Source of the DNA: an uncultured Nesterenkonia sp.
GTDB taxonomy: Bacteria; Actinomycetota; Actinomycetes; Actinomycetales; Micrococcaceae
Direction: 5' to 3'
DNA length: 55,441 nucleotides
Assembly (NCBI GenBank): GCA_946222885.1
Contig: CAMIAK010000015.1
Location: 1 to 55,441, forward strand
Shown: positions 8,144 to 18,391 of the stretch, in pieces
Position numbering within the stretch: position 1 is the first letter of the stretch
Layout of the letters: every line of letters begins with the position of its first letter
The notes under the pieces: generated by a model
Told to the model about the DNA's origin: nothing
Database searches by the model: none
Seen by the model: the letters and a program-made list of their open reading frames with translations, nothing else
Position numbers and translations under genes: made by a program

Positions 8144-9733
8144 TCAGCGTGCGGCGGCCTCCAGATAGCTGATCAGGGTGCGGACCATGACGCCGGTGCC
8201 GGCCTTGGCGGTGTACCCGTAGGGGGCCTTCTCGTTGAAGGCCGGGCCGGCGATGTCCAGGTGGGCCCAGGGGATGCGGTTCGCCTCGGGGTCCAGCGCA
8301 CCCTGCTGCGCGTCGGCGCGCTCCCCGACGAACTCACGGAGGAAGGCCGCGGCGTTGAGCATGCCTCCGAAGCGGTCGCCGGTGTTGGTGAGGTCGGCGA
8401 CCTCGGAGTCGAAGCCCGAGCGCGCCTCCTCCGGGATGGGCATGGGCCACAGCTGCTCGCCGGCCTCCTGAGAGGCCTCGAACAGGGCGGTGCGCAGCTG
8501 CTCCTCGCCCATCACGCCGCTGGTGCGGGCGCCCAGGGCGATCATCTGGGCGCCGGTGAGGGTGGCGACGTCGATGATCGCGTCGGGCTTCTCCTCGGAG
8601 GCCGCCACCAGGGCGTCGGCCATGACGAGGCGGCCCTCGGCGTCGGTGTTGAGGACCTCCACGGTCTTGCCGCCGTAGATGGTGATGACGTCCTCGGGGC
8701 GCTGGGCGGTGTCGGAGGGCATGTTCTCGGCCAGGCAGAGCCAGCCGGTCACCTTCACCGGCAGGTTGAGGTCGGCGGCGGCACGCACGACGGCGGCCAC
8801 CGCAGCCGCGCCTGCCATGTCCAGCTTCATGGTCGTCATCGCGCTGGCCGGCTTCAGGGAGAGCCCGCCGGAGTCGAAGGTGATGCCCTTGCCCACCAGG
8901 GAGATGTGGGCGGCGGGCTTGGAGGGGGAGTGCTCCAAGCGGACCAGCCGGGGTTTGCGGGACGAGCCGGAGCCCACGCCCAGCAGGCCGCCGAAGCCCT
9001 CCTTCTCCAGGGCCTTCTCATCCCAGACCTTGACCTTCAGCTTGGGGGACTTCGCCGTGGTGCCGTCATGGGCGGGCGCCTTGGTCCGGCCGGCGAGCTG
9101 CTCGGCGATGTCAGCGAAGGACTCCGGGTAGAGATGGCTCGGAGGCGTGTTGACCAGGTCGCGGGCGGCCCGGACGGCGGCGCCGACCACGGCGGCGCGG
9201 TCGATGGCCGGCCGGGTGTGGCGGTCCTTGAGGTCGGTGAGGATGCGGACGGCGCTGACCGGCGTCTTGGTCCTCGCCTCTTCGGAGCCCCGGAAGTGGG
9301 GGAAGGAGTAGGCGCCGATGGCGGCCCCCTCGGCGATGGCTGCGACCTGTTCCGGGCTGCCGGCCGGCAGGGCCAGGGCCAGGGACTCTGCGCTGCCCAG
9401 CTGGCGCACAGCCGCACCGGCAGCTCGGCGCAGCGCCTCCAGGGAGACCCCGCCGGTGGGCTCGCCGGTCAGCGGCCCCACGCCGATCAGGACCAGGGTC
9501 TCGGACTTGAAGCCGTCGACGCCCGGCAGTCGCAGCAGCTGATCCGCCGCTCCCGAGGCGCCCAGCGCCTTCAGGGAATCGGCCACGCCCCGGGCGGCCT
9601 TGTCGGCCAACGGGTTCGGGAGGAGGATGGGACCCTCAGGGCCCTTGGCGACGCCCAGGACCAGGGCGTCGGCTTCGGTCTTCTCCACGGCGGTGGACAC
9701 GGCGGACAATGCGGGCTGGAAGTCGTTGATCAC
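8144..9733 (-). CDS. pepA: leucyl aminopeptidase (M17)
   Basis: Cytosolic two-metal aminopeptidase that removes N-terminal residues from peptides. The protein has 529 aa. The N-terminal macro-like domain is divergent. The C-terminal catalytic domain carries the metal/substrate motif GKGITFDSGGLSLKP, then MKLDMAGAAA and the signature NTDAEGRLVMADAL. It starts at a GTG (9733) preceded by AGGACAG. The gene is divergent from the PAC2 gene across 164 bases. Confidence 0.95.
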   Translation of the reverse strand: MINDFQPALSAVSTAVEKTEADALVLGVAKGPEGPILLPNPLADKAARGVADSLKALGASGAADQLLRLPGVDGFKSETLVLIGVGPLTGEPTGGVSLEALRRAAGAAVRQLGSAESLALALPAGSPEQVAAIAEGAAIGAYSFPHFRGSEEARTKTPVSAVRILTDLKDRHTRPAIDRAAVVGAAVRAARDLVNTPPSHLYPESFADIAEQLAGRTKAPAHDGTTAKSPKLKVKVWDEKALEKEGFGGLLGVGSGSSRKPRLVRLEHSPSKPAAHISLVGKGITFDSGGLSLKPASAMTTMKLDMAGAAAVAAVVRAAADLNLPVKVTGWLCLAENMPSDTAQRPEDVITIYGGKTVEVLNTDAEGRLVMADALVAASEEKPDAIIDVATLTGAQMIALGARTSGVMGEEQLRTALFEASQEAGEQLWPMPIPEEARSGFDSEVADLTNTGDRFGGMLNAAAFLREFVGERADAQQGALDPEANRIPWAHLDIAGPAFNEKAPYGYTAKAGTGVMVRTLISYLEAAAR

Positions 9734-9897
9734 GTCTGTCCTGTCTGATCCCCGAAGGGGACCCCAATCGGTCGAACCTCTTTATCCGTGTCGATCCTAT
9801 CCACAATCATCTGCGCCGGGGAATGCCGCGGCGCCGGGCGGCGTTGTCACCCGGACAGAAGCAGCGGCAGACCCCTGCGCGGAGAGGAGACGGCACT

Positions 9898-10944
9898 GTG
9901 AACGACCCCCTGGACCTTCTGCACGTGTACCCCACCGAGCAGGAGCATCCCGGCGAGGACTTCCCCGGCTACAGCATGCCCGAGGGGGCGGTCCGCGCCG
10001 ACGCCGGCGACCTCGTCCTGCGCGACGCCGTGGCCGGCTCCGCCGGCAGCGATGATCTGCGGATGCTGGTCTCCTGGGCCGGGCACACCGACGCCGGGAC
10101 GCTGAGCGAGCAGCTGGCCGACTCTCTGCTGGGCACCCTGCCGCACCGCCAGCTGGCGAGCTTCGACGCGGACGCCCTCTTCGACTACCGTTCGCGGCGC
10201 CCCCAGGTGACCTTCGCCGAGAACCGCTTCACCGACTATCAGGGCCCGCAGCTGGACCTCTATGAGGTCCGCGACTCGCAGGGCCGTCCCTTCCTTCTGC
10301 TGACCGGCGATGAGCCGGACTTTCAGTGGGAACGCGTCTCGGAGGCGGTCCTCGAGCTCATCGATCGGCTCGGGGTTCGCCTGGTCGTGGTGGTGGATTC
10401 GCTCGGGCTGCCGGTTCCGCACACCCGCCCGCTGGGGCTGACCGCCCACGGGAACCGGGAGGACCTCATCGAGGGCATCTCCACCTGGGGCCCCACCGCC
10501 CAGCTGGAGGCCGGCCTCGGCCAGGTCCTGGAGATGCGGATCGACGAGTCCGGCCATGACGTGGTCGGCTACACCCTGCACGTCCCCCACTACCTGGCCA
10601 ACGGCAAGTACCCGCAGGTGGCGGTGGCCGCTCTGGAGTACTCCGGCGCTGCGCTCGAGCTGATGCTGCCCACCGATGAGCTGCGCGAGGCCGCCCGGAT
10701 GGTGGACCAGGACGTCAGCCGCCAGGTGGAGCAGAACCCGGAGGTCCAGGCACTGGTGCGCCGCCTGGAGAAGAACTTCGACGAGCACGCCAGCACCGAG
10801 CAGCGCTCCCTGCTGGTCAAGAGCGACGACGCCGTCCCCGACGCCGAGGAGCTGGGTGCGGCGGCCGAGGCCTATCTGCGCAGCCAGCCGGACACCACCT
10901 CAGGAGAGGGCCAGGAGCCGGGGAGCACCCCCTCCGGGTCCTGA
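9898..10944 (+). CDS. PAC2 family protein (proteasome-assembly-chaperone-like)
   Basis: 348 aa. It matches the actinobacterial PAC2 family: LVSWAGHTDAG near the N-terminus, DYRSRRPQVTF, LLTGDEPDFQWERV, and the conserved block GLPVPHTRP with the later HVPHYLA. Members resemble archaeal/eukaryotic proteasome assembly chaperones, but their bacterial role is not established. The GTG at 9898 is chosen because GGAGAGGAG stands about 9 bases before it; the frame is open upstream to 9823 with no family similarity. The C-terminal 60 aa are charged and probably flexible. Confidence 0.85.
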   Translation: MNDPLDLLHVYPTEQEHPGEDFPGYSMPEGAVRADAGDLVLRDAVAGSAGSDDLRMLVSWAGHTDAGTLSEQLADSLLGTLPHRQLASFDADALFDYRSRRPQVTFAENRFTDYQGPQLDLYEVRDSQGRPFLLLTGDEPDFQWERVSEAVLELIDRLGVRLVVVVDSLGLPVPHTRPLGLTAHGNREDLIEGISTWGPTAQLEAGLGQVLEMRIDESGHDVVGYTLHVPHYLANGKYPQVAVAALEYSGAALELMLPTDELREAARMVDQDVSRQVEQNPEVQALVRRLEKNFDEHASTEQRSLLVKSDDAVPDAEELGAAAEAYLRSQPDTTSGEGQEPGSTPSGS

Positions 10945-11065
10945 TGCTCTCCGCGGCGCGCTGATCCCTCCACAGCAGAGGGCCGGCGTCCGGCGCCGCG
11001 CGCGGCTCTCCCCAGATCGTCGTCTCTTCCCGAGGGCAGGGCCGCTGCCTGCCGAGACTGTCGGC

Positions 11066-12424
11066 ATGGACACACAGCGACCCCTCTCCCTGAATCATCC
11101 CGGCGAGACTCTGGCCCTGGTCCGCCGGACCTTCGGCTTCCTGCCGGAGGACTCACTGGTGGTCATCGGGCTGCAGGACGGCGTCACAGGCGGCCACCTG
11201 CGCGTCGACCTCCCTGCCGGAGCCGCTGCCGCCGGGTCCGGCAGGCTGCGGGACTTCGCCGAGAGCGTCGCCGGATGCCTGGCGGATGAGGAGGCGGCAC
11301 CCTCTCCCGGGGCGGTGCTGGCCGTGCTCTTCGCCCCTGAGCCCGCACGGCCGGGGGAGAGCCCCTATCAGGGCCTCGTCGGAGCGCTCCGGCGCTCCTT
11401 CGCCGAGCGTGGGGCACAGGTCGTGCGGAGCTGGTATGCCGGCGGCGGGCATATCCGGGACTATGACTGCCGGGAGGAGACCTGCTGCGGCTATCCGGGG
11501 CTGGACGCCCGGGCCGAGCTGCGGCAGGCCCTGCAGGAGCATCCGATGTTCGCCGGGCCGGACGGTCCGCCGTACAGCAGCGGGGAAGGGGCGACTGGCG
11601 GCCCCGGGCAGGTCGTCGCCCGGTTCGAGGAGACGCCCTTCGACGAAGGCCTCTACGGAGCCGGGGAGATCGCTCAGGTGCGTGAGGCGGTCCGCGCCCA
11701 TGGACGCCGCTTCGCCCGGCTCACACGGGAGGCGGGCAGGCCCCCTTACCTCTGTGTGGCCGCCTGGGATGCGGCCATCTCCCGCGCGGAGGCCTGCGGA
11801 ACGGCGGACTGGCTGGCGGAGAGCCCCGATCAGATAGCGGCCATGCTCGCAGCAGTGGCGGACAGCGGCCTGCGGGACACCATCATCCCCATGGCCGCCC
11901 TGGACTTCGACACCGCCGTGTACGGATATCTGGCCTTCTGCGCCGCCCGGCGCACGGGGCTGGAGCCGGCGAAGGCGGCCGAACTCCTCGGGGAGGAGGG
12001 CCGCCCGGTCCCGGAGGACCTCGGGCCCCTGGTGGAGGACTACCAGAGCGCCTTCCTCGGGCAGACGGGCCGGCGCCCCGACTGGGATCGGGTCGACGCG
12101 CTGGAGAGGACCCTGCGGATGGTCTTCGCCTTCGCGGAGGGGCAGGCCCGCCCGCACATCCTGGGCCTCATGGGTTGGCTGGAGTGGGCCCGCGGCCGCG
12201 GAAGCATCGCGGGGGCGTACATCGACCGCTGCCTGGCGGAGTATCCGGAGGACCAGCTGGCCCAGCTCATCGGCCGGTATATGGACGTCGGCGGCATCTG
12301 CCCCTGGGCGAGGGTCAAGCGGCACAGCTGGAGCTGGAGCAGCCGCCGCTGGAAGGAGAGCTCCCCAAAATTTCTTCCCCCGAGTGGGAATGAACAGCAG
12401 GGAGCCCCTGTTATGGCATGCTGA
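11066..12424 (+). CDS. DUF4192 family protein
   Basis: 452 aa, function unknown. Hallmarks of the actinobacterial DUF4192 family are the N-terminal LSLNHPGETLALVRRTFGF followed by LPEDSLVVIGL, the central RSWYAGGGHIRDYDC block, and the helical C-terminal repeats (LLGLMGWLEWARGRGSIAGAYI-like region). The ATG at 11066 begins exactly where family similarity starts; the frame is open for 390 bases upstream but non-homologous there. No strong Shine-Dalgarno is seen. The last ~30 residues (SWSSRRWKE...) look unconserved. The gene runs in the same direction as sigA. Confidence 0.85.
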   Translation: MDTQRPLSLNHPGETLALVRRTFGFLPEDSLVVIGLQDGVTGGHLRVDLPAGAAAAGSGRLRDFAESVAGCLADEEAAPSPGAVLAVLFAPEPARPGESPYQGLVGALRRSFAERGAQVVRSWYAGGGHIRDYDCREETCCGYPGLDARAELRQALQEHPMFAGPDGPPYSSGEGATGGPGQVVARFEETPFDEGLYGAGEIAQVREAVRAHGRRFARLTREAGRPPYLCVAAWDAAISRAEACGTADWLAESPDQIAAMLAAVADSGLRDTIIPMAALDFDTAVYGYLAFCAARRTGLEPAKAAELLGEEGRPVPEDLGPLVEDYQSAFLGQTGRRPDWDRVDALERTLRMVFAFAEGQARPHILGLMGWLEWARGRGSIAGAYIDRCLAEYPEDQLAQLIGRYMDVGGICPWARVKRHSWSWSSRRWKESSPKFLPPSGNEQQGAPVMAC

Positions 12425-12577
12425 GACCCTGCATCCATTGTCTGGTCCAGCCCGCCGGGCGGCTCGCGCAGAGCCCCGGGGAGGAGCTGTGACCAGGGCG
12501 AAGGACTTGACAGGGTCATAGGTGTGTTGACCACCGGTCAGCCCATCGCCTTCGCACATCCGAGTCGGAAGGTCACC

Positions 12578-13942
<1,365 letters not shown>

Positions 13943-14011
13943 CCATTTCCGCCGGCGGGCGCATGTCCCGCTCGGCTCTCGGCCGGCCTTCACGCCTGAA
14001 GGTGTGGTTCA

Positions 14012-14056
14012 GCATGACGAAGGCCCCCGGTTTCATTCCGGGGGCCTTCGTCATGC
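14012..14056. terminator. bidirectional terminator, sigA / DUF7455
   Basis: A perfect 19-bp stem (14012-14030 with 14038-14056) and a 7-base loop. It lies 70 bases past sigA and 22 bases past the convergent DUF7455 stop. Confidence 0.88.
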
Positions 14057-14078
14057 TCAGCGGCTCACCGCCGCGTGG

Positions 14079-14285
14079 TCAGCTGATGCGGTCGGACTCG
14101 TCGGTCCATTCGGCGGTCTGGGGGCGAAGGGTCCCCTCCACCTGGCGGGCGTGGTGGTTGCAGAAGAGCAGCACCCCGCCGGAGGACAGCACCGCGCGGA
14201 CATAAGCCTGGGCTCCGCAGCGGTCGCAGCGGTCCAGAGCGGTCAAAGTGGTCTGTGCTTCGAGAGTTCCCGTGGTTCCGGTCAT
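14079..14285 (-). CDS. DUF7455-type small zinc-ribbon protein
   Basis: 68 aa. CDRCGAQAYVRAV and FCNHHA form a C-x2-C...C-x2-H putative zinc site. This small actinobacterial protein is regularly found beside sigA/hrdB (family knowledge); its role is unknown. The internal ATG at 14285 (MTGTTGTLEAQ) is chosen over one at 14330 because a purine-rich GAGGCGAAG precedes it and family similarity begins after it. Converges on sigA. Confidence 0.8.
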   Translation of the reverse strand: MTGTTGTLEAQTTLTALDRCDRCGAQAYVRAVLSSGGVLLFCNHHARQVEGTLRPQTAEWTDESDRIS

Positions 14286-14501
14286 GCTCTTCGCCTCCTC
14301 ACAAGTACGTGGTGTCATCCATACAACCACGGACGCCCCCGCTTCATTCAGCTCCCGGGGGCATGGGCGGGCCTCTTTCGCTCACCGCGTACCTAGGCGT
14401 CCCTCCGCGGCCCCGCTCCGCCCTCCGGCGGCGCTTCTGCGCGGAAACGGGCCGGCGGCGGTCTACGCTGGACAGGTTCGGCTATCCGCAGGAGGAGATT
14501 C

Positions 14502-16583
14502 GTGGCGCAGCGTTCCGAGTACGATGCCCGTCATCTGTCGGTGCTCGAAGGCCTGGAGGCGGTCCGGAAACGGCCCGGCATGTACATCGGCTCCACCGAC
14601 TCCCGCGGGCTCATGCACTGCCTGTGGGAGATCATCGACAACTCCGTGGACGAGGCCCTGGCCGGCTACGCCTCCTCCATCTCCATCACCCTGCACCCCG
14701 ACGACTCCGTGGAGGTCTCCGACGACGGCCGCGGCATCCCTGTGGACGTGGAGCCCCGCACCGGGCTCTCCGGGCTGGAGGTCGTCTTCACCAAGCTCCA
14801 TGCCGGCGGCAAGTTCGGCGGCGGCTCCTACAACGCGGTCGGCGGCCTGCACGGCGTCGGCGCCTCAGTGGTCAATGCGCTCTCCGCCCGGCTGGACGCC
14901 AAGGTCACCCGCGGGGGCAAGGTCCACCAGCTCTCCTTCCGCCGCGGCGAGCCCGGCACCTTCGCCGGCGCCAAGGCCACTCCGGAGGCCGAGTTCACCG
15001 CCGCCGAGAAGGGCTCCCCCCTGGAGGTGGTCGGCAAGGCCAAGCGCGGGGTCACCGGGACCACCATCCGCTACTGGGCCGACCGCCACATCTTCACCCC
15101 CGAGGCCCGCTTCGACGACGAGGAGCTGGTCAACCGGGCCCGGCAGACGGCCTTCCTGGTGCCCGGGCTGCGGATCACCATCCGGGACGAGCGCGGCGCT
15201 GAGCCCTCCGAGGAGGTCTTCCAGTTCGACGGCGGCATCAGCGAGTTCGTCGAGCACCTCACGCCCGACGCCGGAGTCACTGACATCTGGCGCATCCAGG
15301 GCCAGGGCAGCTTCACCGAGCGGATCCCGGTCCTCGAGGCGGACGGGAAGTCCCAGATGCAGGACGTCGAGCGAGACTGCGAGGTGGACATCGCGCTGCG
15401 CTGGGGGACCGGCTATGAGACCACGGTCCGCAGCTTCGTCAACATCATCGCCACGCCCAAGGGCGGCACCCATATGACCGGCTTCGAGCAGGCGCTGCTG
15501 AAGACGCTCCGCAAGGCGGTGGAGGCCAATGCCCGCCGCCTGAAGGCCGGCAATGACAAGGTGGAGAAGGACGACGTGCTCGCCGGGCTCACCGCCGTGG
15601 TGACCGTGCGCATCGCCGAGCCGCAGTTCGAGGGGCAGACCAAGGAGATCCTCGGCACGCCCGCGGCACGGCAGATCGTCTCCAAAGTGGTCTCCAAGGA
15701 GCTGGAGACCCGGCTGAACTCCACCAAGCGGGCGGAGAAGCAGCAGGCCTCCACGCTGCTGGAGAAGGTCGTCGCCGAGATGAAGTCGCGCATCTCGGCT
15801 CGCCAGCACAAGGAGACCCAGCGCCGGAAGAACGCCCTGGAGAACTCCTCCATGCCGGCCAAACTGGTGGAATGCCGCTCCAAGGGCGTGGAGGACACCG
15901 AGCTGTTCATCGTGGAGGGCGACTCCGCCCTGGGCACGGCGAAGCTGGCCCGCTCCTCGGACTACCAGGCGCTGCTGCCCATCCGAGGGAAGATCCTCAA
16001 CGTCCAGAAGGCCTCGATCTCCGACATGCTCTCCAACACCGAATGCGCCGCGCTGCTCCAGGTGATCGGGGCCGGGTCCGGCCGCAGCTTCGACCTGGAG
16101 GCCGCGCGCTACGGCAAGGTGGTGCTGATGACCGACGCCGACGTCGACGGCGCCCACATCCGCACCCTGCTGCTGACCCTGTTCTTCCGCTATATGCGCC
16201 CCATGATCGAGGCGGGGAGGGTCTTCGCCGCCGTGCCGCCGCTGCACCGCGTGGAGGTCATCCATCAGGGCCGGAAGGCCAATGAGATCCGCTACACCTA
16301 CTCGGAGGCGGAGCTGAACCGCCTGCTGGCGGATCTGGAGGCCCGGGGGCTGCGGTACAAGGAGCCCATCCAGCGCTATAAGGGCCTGGGCGAGATGGAC
16401 GCCGATCAGCTCTCGGAGACCACTATGGACCCTGCGCACCGCTCGCTGCGCCGCATCCGGGTGGAGGACGCCGAGGCCGCCGAGCGGGTCTTCGACCTGC
16501 TGATGGGCTCCGTGGTCGCCCCGCGCAAGGACTTCATCATCGAAGGCTCCAAGGCCCTGGACAAGGAGAGGATCGATGCGTAG
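14502..16583 (+). CDS. parE: DNA topoisomerase IV subunit B (GyrB/ParE-type ATPase)
   Basis: 693 aa. The GHKL ATPase domain is recognisable from RKRPGMYIGST, EIIDNSVDEAL, DDGRGIPV and GGLHGVGASVVNALS. Then come the transducer domain and the TOPRIM domain (VEGDSALGTAK, MTDADVDGAHI). The end holds the YKGLGEM motif of the B subunit. The GTG at 14502 follows AGGAGGAG. The second type IIA topoisomerase B subunit is normal in Micrococcales; the partner ParC is not in this window. Distinguishing ParE from GyrB is inference from location and length. Confidence 0.9.
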   Translation: MAQRSEYDARHLSVLEGLEAVRKRPGMYIGSTDSRGLMHCLWEIIDNSVDEALAGYASSISITLHPDDSVEVSDDGRGIPVDVEPRTGLSGLEVVFTKLHAGGKFGGGSYNAVGGLHGVGASVVNALSARLDAKVTRGGKVHQLSFRRGEPGTFAGAKATPEAEFTAAEKGSPLEVVGKAKRGVTGTTIRYWADRHIFTPEARFDDEELVNRARQTAFLVPGLRITIRDERGAEPSEEVFQFDGGISEFVEHLTPDAGVTDIWRIQGQGSFTERIPVLEADGKSQMQDVERDCEVDIALRWGTGYETTVRSFVNIIATPKGGTHMTGFEQALLKTLRKAVEANARRLKAGNDKVEKDDVLAGLTAVVTVRIAEPQFEGQTKEILGTPAARQIVSKVVSKELETRLNSTKRAEKQQASTLLEKVVAEMKSRISARQHKETQRRKNALENSSMPAKLVECRSKGVEDTELFIVEGDSALGTAKLARSSDYQALLPIRGKILNVQKASISDMLSNTECAALLQVIGAGSGRSFDLEAARYGKVVLMTDADVDGAHIRTLLLTLFFRYMRPMIEAGRVFAAVPPLHRVEVIHQGRKANEIRYTYSEAELNRLLADLEARGLRYKEPIQRYKGLGEMDADQLSETTMDPAHRSLRRIRVEDAEAAERVFDLLMGSVVAPRKDFIIEGSKALDKERIDA

Positions 16584-16667
16584 CGAGATCCGGCTGAGAG
16601 AGGCGCCAAGGGCCCCGGGTGCGCGCAGCGCAGTTGGGGGAAGGTGCCGACGTCGATGCATAGAGCC

Positions 16668-16711
16668 TGTGTCCGACACATGGTTTCTACGCGTTGTAGA
16701 AAAGGTACACT
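16668..16711 (+). promoter_or_regulatory. ctaB promoter with two dyad operators, probably leaderless
   Basis: Two perfect dyads stand side by side: TGTGTC-C-GACACA (16668-16680) and TTTCTAC-GCGTT-GTAGAAA (16684-16702). A -10-like TACACT follows (16706-16711). The GTG start of ctaB is exactly 7 bases after the hexamer, so transcription would begin at or next to the start codon with no Shine-Dalgarno. The second dyad fills the -35/-10 spacer, a typical repressor position. The regulator is unknown. Confidence 0.6.
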
Positions 16712-16717
16712 GGACGG

Positions 16718-17674
16718 GTGACCGATCTGAGCACCCGCACCCCTGACACCGATGCGCCGGCGAACCCGTCCCGCATCGGCTTCAGACGCAAAGCCGCAGC
16801 CTATGTCTCGCTGACCAAGCCGCGGGTGATGGAGCTGCTCCTGGTCACCACGCTGCCCACCATGTTCTTCGCCCAGCGCGGGCTCCCGGACTTCTGGACG
16901 GCCATCGCCACGATGCTCGGCGGTGCCGCCGCGGCAGGCTCGGCCAGCGCCTTCAACTGCTATATCGACCGCGATATGGACAAGTTGATGAACCGCACCA
17001 AGAAGCGCCCCCTGGTGACCGGGGAGCTCACCCCGCGGGAGGCCTTCGTCTTCGCCTCCCTCCTGGGGCTGGCGGCCATGGCCATCCTCTGGTTCGGCAC
17101 CAACCCGCTGGCCACCGGCCTGGGGGCGGCGGCGATCTTCTTCTATGTGGTCGTCTACACGATGATCCTGAAGCGCCGCACCGAGCAGAACATCATCTGG
17201 GGCGGCATCGCCGGCTGCTTCCCCGTGCTCATCGCATGGGCCGCCGTCCGGGAGGCCGTGGAGTGGCCTGCCCTGGTGCTCTTCACCATCATCTTTCTGT
17301 GGACCCCGCCGCACTACTGGCCGCTGTCCATGAAGTACCGCACCGACTACCAGACCGCCGACGTCCCGATGCTCGGCGCGGTGGCCACGGCCAAGACCGT
17401 GTCCGTGCAGGTGGTCCTCTATGCCTGGGCCACAGTGGTCTGCTCGCTGCTGCTGATCCCGCTGGGCTGGGCCGGCATCACCTACACCGCAGTGGCTGTC
17501 ATCGCCGGCGCGTGGTTCCTCTATGAGTCCCACGTGCTGCACCGGCAGGCGCAGAACGAGTCCGTGACGGACAAGAAGGCCATGAAGGTCTTCCACCTGT
17601 CCATCATGTACCTCACGCTGCTCTTCATCGGGCTGTGGATCGATCCCTTCATCGGCTCGCCCCTGATGGGCTGA
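16718..17674 (+). CDS. ctaB: protoheme IX farnesyltransferase (heme O synthase)
   Basis: UbiA-family membrane prenyltransferase that converts heme B to heme O for aa3/bo-type oxidases. 318 aa with about eight or nine membrane segments. Motifs: LTKPRVMELLLVTTLP, the Asp-rich site NCYIDRDMDKLMNRT, the second site (YTMILKRRTEQNIIWGG) and TPPHYWPLS. The GTG start has no ribosome-binding site but sits 7 bases after a -10 hexamer, suggesting a leaderless message. It is preceded by two dyads. In many actinobacteria the gene neighbours tkt, which is not seen here. Confidence 0.95.
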   Translation: MTDLSTRTPDTDAPANPSRIGFRRKAAAYVSLTKPRVMELLLVTTLPTMFFAQRGLPDFWTAIATMLGGAAAAGSASAFNCYIDRDMDKLMNRTKKRPLVTGELTPREAFVFASLLGLAAMAILWFGTNPLATGLGAAAIFFYVVVYTMILKRRTEQNIIWGGIAGCFPVLIAWAAVREAVEWPALVLFTIIFLWTPPHYWPLSMKYRTDYQTADVPMLGAVATAKTVSVQVVLYAWATVVCSLLLIPLGWAGITYTAVAVIAGAWFLYESHVLHRQAQNESVTDKKAMKVFHLSIMYLTLLFIGLWIDPFIGSPLMG

Positions 17675-17740
17675 GCCTTCAGCCCCCAGATCATCCTCAG
17701 GGAGGACTGCGGGGCTGCGCGCCGCTGATAGCGTGGCGCA

Positions 17741-18391
17741 ATGCACATCATCTGTGAAGCCCTCAGCGTCTCCGTGGAGGGCACACAGCTGCTGGAGCCC
17801 TTCTCCCATGAGCTGCACGGACCCGGTCTGATCGCGCTGACCGGTCCCAACGGGGCTGGCAAGACCACTCTGCTGAGAGTTCTGGCCGGCAGGACTGCTC
17901 CCACCGCCGGCCGCTGCGCGCTGCTGTCGGCAGGAGGGTTCTCCGGCGCCCCCGCCGAGCATGATCCCGCGTTCCGCGCCGCGGCAGCCTCGCTGATCGA
18001 CACGCCTCCTATGGCCAGAGACATGACTCTGAGGGAGCAGCTGACCCTGGTCGCCGCCTCCTGGGGAGCCGTCGCGGACCATGCTGAGGCGGCCGCAGCA
18101 CAGCTGCTGGAGGATCTGACCATCCCGCAGCTGGACGGACGGTTCCCGCATGAGCTCTCCGCCGGCCAGCTTCAGCTCTTCGCCCTCGGGCTCACCCTGA
18201 GCCGTCCGGCGGAGCTCCTTCTGCTCGACGAGCCCGAGCGCCACCTCGACGGCGAACGGGTGGAGGCCGTGGTCTCCCTCCTCGAGGCTCGCGCCGAGGC
18301 CGGAGCCCTCATCCTCACCGCCACCCATCGGCAGGAGATCATGACCCGCAGCGCCCGGCGGCTCAGCCTCCCTGCCGGCGCGGCAGGATGA
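17741..18391 (+). CDS. ABC transporter ATP-binding protein
   Basis: 216 aa, one nucleotide-binding domain: Walker A GPNGAGKTT, signature LSAGQ (Q-type ending), Walker B LLLLDEPE and switch histidine in TATHRQE. The signature is LSAGQ rather than LSGGQ, and the Walker B glutamate is present. It overlaps the next gene, a large membrane protein, by the ATGA of stop/start, so the two make one exporter. Substrate is not inferable. Confidence 0.9.
   Translation: MHIICEALSVSVEGTQLLEPFSHELHGPGLIALTGPNGAGKTTLLRVLAGRTAPTAGRCALLSAGGFSGAPAEHDPAFRAAAASLIDTPPMARDMTLREQLTLVAASWGAVADHAEAAAAQLLEDLTIPQLDGRFPHELSAGQLQLFALGLTLSRPAELLLLDEPERHLDGERVEAVVSLLEARAEAGALILTATHRQEIMTRSARRLSLPAGAAG

Noticed and set aside
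14865..18328. Long minus-strand open frames over parE, ctaB and the ABC ATPase.
   Set aside because: They mirror clearly conserved plus-strand genes and carry no motifs; the lack of stops is a G+C effect.
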